Assembly: GCA_009103225.1 (NCBI GenBank)
Contig: RHPI01001037.1
Coordinates: forward strand, 435,949 to 484,633
Length of the DNA stretch: 48,685 nucleotides
Direction: 5' to 3'
Source of the DNA: Chlorokybus atmophyticus
Taxonomy: Eukaryota; Streptophyta; Chlorokybophyceae; Chlorokybales; Chlorokybaceae
Shown: positions 47,246 to 48,685 of the stretch, in pieces
How the letters are laid out: the number at the start of each line of letters is the position of its first letter
Position numbering within the stretch: position 1 is the first letter of the stretch
The notes under the pieces: generated by a model
Databases searched by the model: none
Seen by the model: the letters and a program-made list of their open reading frames with translations, nothing else
What the model was told of the DNA's origin: nothing
Position numbers and translations under genes: made by a program

Positions 47246-47679
47246 TTAGATGTTGCTGGGGTACATGAACACTCGAAGCCTTCCGCCCTGTCCATATGCA
47301 CCACTGTTATTACTTCACAACCACCGCTGCTCCGTGCTAGTAGATCAGATCGCTGTTACATTACGAGTGCACGTAGTATTACCAGTGAGCTCGGGGGCAG
47401 GTTTTTGCGAAACTGCGCGCGAGCAACGCCGGAGTTGCCATGAGGGCGGATAACCTTTCCCCAAATGCAGCGGTAGCGGGTGCCAGACTTGCCCTTCGTC
47501 GTGTTTGCCTTATACACATAGGCCACGCGCTTACCAAGGTACGACTTCAGGTCCTCAGCTGTCTTGACGCCCTCCACCTGAACCAACGACGTGCTTGGGT
47601 ACTGGTTGCTCTTGCTGCGCTTGTAGCCCAGCACAATCCCGCGGGAATACAACCGCACGCGCTCTCCGTCACCCGCCAT
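47246..47679 (-). CDS. RPL35A: 60S ribosomal protein eL33 (L35a), 2 exons, 112 aa
   Basis: It is a structural protein of the large cytosolic ribosomal subunit. Exon 1 is 47679-47383 and exon 2 is 47287-47246, joined at phase 0 by a 95-nt GT-AG intron. The protein starts [14 protein letters not shown] and contains the family hallmarks [50 protein letters not shown] and the C-terminal [10 protein letters not shown] followed by TAA. Length matches the family (110-112 aa). The second exon encodes only 13 residues, so a simple ORF scan would miss the true end. The next gene appears to start divergently just upstream. Confidence 0.96.
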
Positions 47680-48390
47680 TGCCGTCAACGAGCGAGGGGC
47701 CCGCACCCGCCGCCGCCGACGCCAGCAACCCCGCCGCCGCTGAAGAGACCAACCCTAGCGCAGGCTCTGAGCATGTAACCCTAGCCGCCGCCGACGACGG
47801 CAGCTCCAACTCTACTTACAACGCCCGATCCAACGTATCCGCCAACGCGCCACGGCAGCCGTTGCACCTCGCATTCGCGCGGGCGCTCGTTGCTTTGTTG
47901 TGTTTGAACGTTCAAACAGCGCTGCGAAGCGACTGCAAACCCTAGAGCACTGCAGAACCCTAACCTGGGAGGTACACGTGGCAGTGTCCTGGTCGGCGGG
48001 AGCGGCGGCGGCGGCTGGGGTACCGCTGGCCTTGTTGGCCTCGTTAGGAGACGACGTTTTGCTGCCGATATGTTTTATCGGGCAAATTGGTGGAAGCGCA
48101 GGTAGGCTGGTTGCCTTGGCAGTAAGGCAAGATAGCTCTGCCGAGATATATGATGTTGATGAACTGCCTGGCTGTAAGATTTACGCCGTCCTGCTTTGCA
48201 TATCATGTGCATGCACAGCCAGTTGTCGTGTGGTTCTATATGTTCATCCTCAAAGGCTTTGCGGCAAGATATGTGACTGTCACCAATCCGACATGCTCAA
48301 CTACTTGATTGTCATGTATGGCTAGGTCATGTTACCATATATGTATGTAACAGTTGTATATGCAGTGAGCATGCGCGTGTGTTATCGCAG
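47680..48390. other. region upstream of RPL35A; possible 5' exon of the following gene
   Basis: A GC-rich stretch next to the RPL35A start may be a bidirectional promoter. A plus-strand open frame (47900-48325) with an Ala/Leu-rich segment ends near a GT at 48101 and may be a 5' exon. I do not recognise it. Confidence 0.3.
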
Positions 48391-48685
48391 GCAGCGAGGT
48401 TGTTTGTCGTAATTTTGATTGAAGCGACCGTAAACACACCATACATGCATGGATGGTTGGAAGCTGAAGAGCAGCTCGCAGTTGGATCGGCACGAGAAAG
48501 AAGTAAGTCCCTATTGCAAACTTCATCAATTTCTGCTCAGGTACAACGCTTAGATAACACGACATTAACCTTTGAACCAGGCTTCATCGCAAGCTGACCT
48601 CCCCAAGGTCCGCAAACGCAAAGTCTCAGACGGCCAGCCTTCTCCTGCTGCTCCAATCCCACAGGTATGGACAAAAGAGCCCCCC
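48391..48685 (+). CDS. partial gene of unknown function, runs off the window
   Basis: Two exon-like blocks are flanked by AG and GT: 48391-48502 (AARLFVVILIEATVNTPYMH...) and 48581-48664, whose reading contains a nuclear-localisation-like KVRKRKVSDG and a Pro-rich end. Their phases do not join directly, so either another exon lies between them or one border is wrong. No family is recognised. The gene continues beyond the window. Confidence 0.35.

Overview
This is a nuclear window from a green-lineage eukaryote, most likely a green alga. Two things support that. The host genes are split by many short introns of roughly 60-400 nt, with GT-AG or a few GC-AG borders. One gene encodes a complete plant-type homeodomain-DDT chromatin protein (RLT family). 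I cannot separate a chlorophyte from a streptophyte alga. A TGTAA polyadenylation-like motif follows the first gene, but I did not find one after the others. I saw no bacterial operon, tRNA, rRNA or CRISPR array.

Layout. Positions 327-7110 (minus) hold a 24-exon prominin-like membrane protein. Positions 8101-15216 hold a complete but coding-decayed Ty3/gypsy chromovirus (element A) with two LTRs, PBS, PPT and a perfect ATTTG target duplication, set in AT-rich DNA that runs to about 17300. Positions 17300-25140 are a nest: a dispersed repeat, a 1.4-kb terminal-inverted-repeat element (TIR copy 1), a minus-strand Ty3/gypsy relic (element B), and TIR copy 2 in opposite orientation, inserted inside B's reverse transcriptase. 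Positions 25141-25395 are a 5'-truncated LTR with a PBS. Positions 26145 to about 33720 are an unusual Ty3/gypsy element (element C). Positions 33721-35576 hold LTR-like DNA, hairpins and the second copy of the dispersed repeat. The right end has four ordinary genes: RLT-like (35577-42151, minus, 20 exons), DPM1 (43454-45261, plus, 8 exons), RPL35A/eL33 (47246-47679, minus, 2 exons), and the start of a gene I do not recognise (from about 48391, plus).

The most interesting object is element C. Its pol region reads protease, cytosine-5 DNA methyltransferase, reverse transcriptase, RNase H, integrase, PHD finger. The methyltransferase sits between protease and RT in the same frame as both. The PHD finger is in frame with the integrase tail, where relatives A and B carry a chromodomain. 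A retroelement with both a chromatin writer (DNA methylation) and a chromatin reader (PHD) on one polyprotein suggests control of its own silencing or choice of target site. This copy is dead: RT YxDD has become YINN, and stops and frameshifts are spread through it. Many stops are TAG or TGA that a C-to-T change in CAG or CGA would explain, the pattern expected from deamination of methylated cytosines.

The four complete host gene models were built by hand from splice borders. The three multi-exon ones each add up to a whole number of codons (1437, 1547 and 262 residues), and eL33 gives 112, the normal family length.
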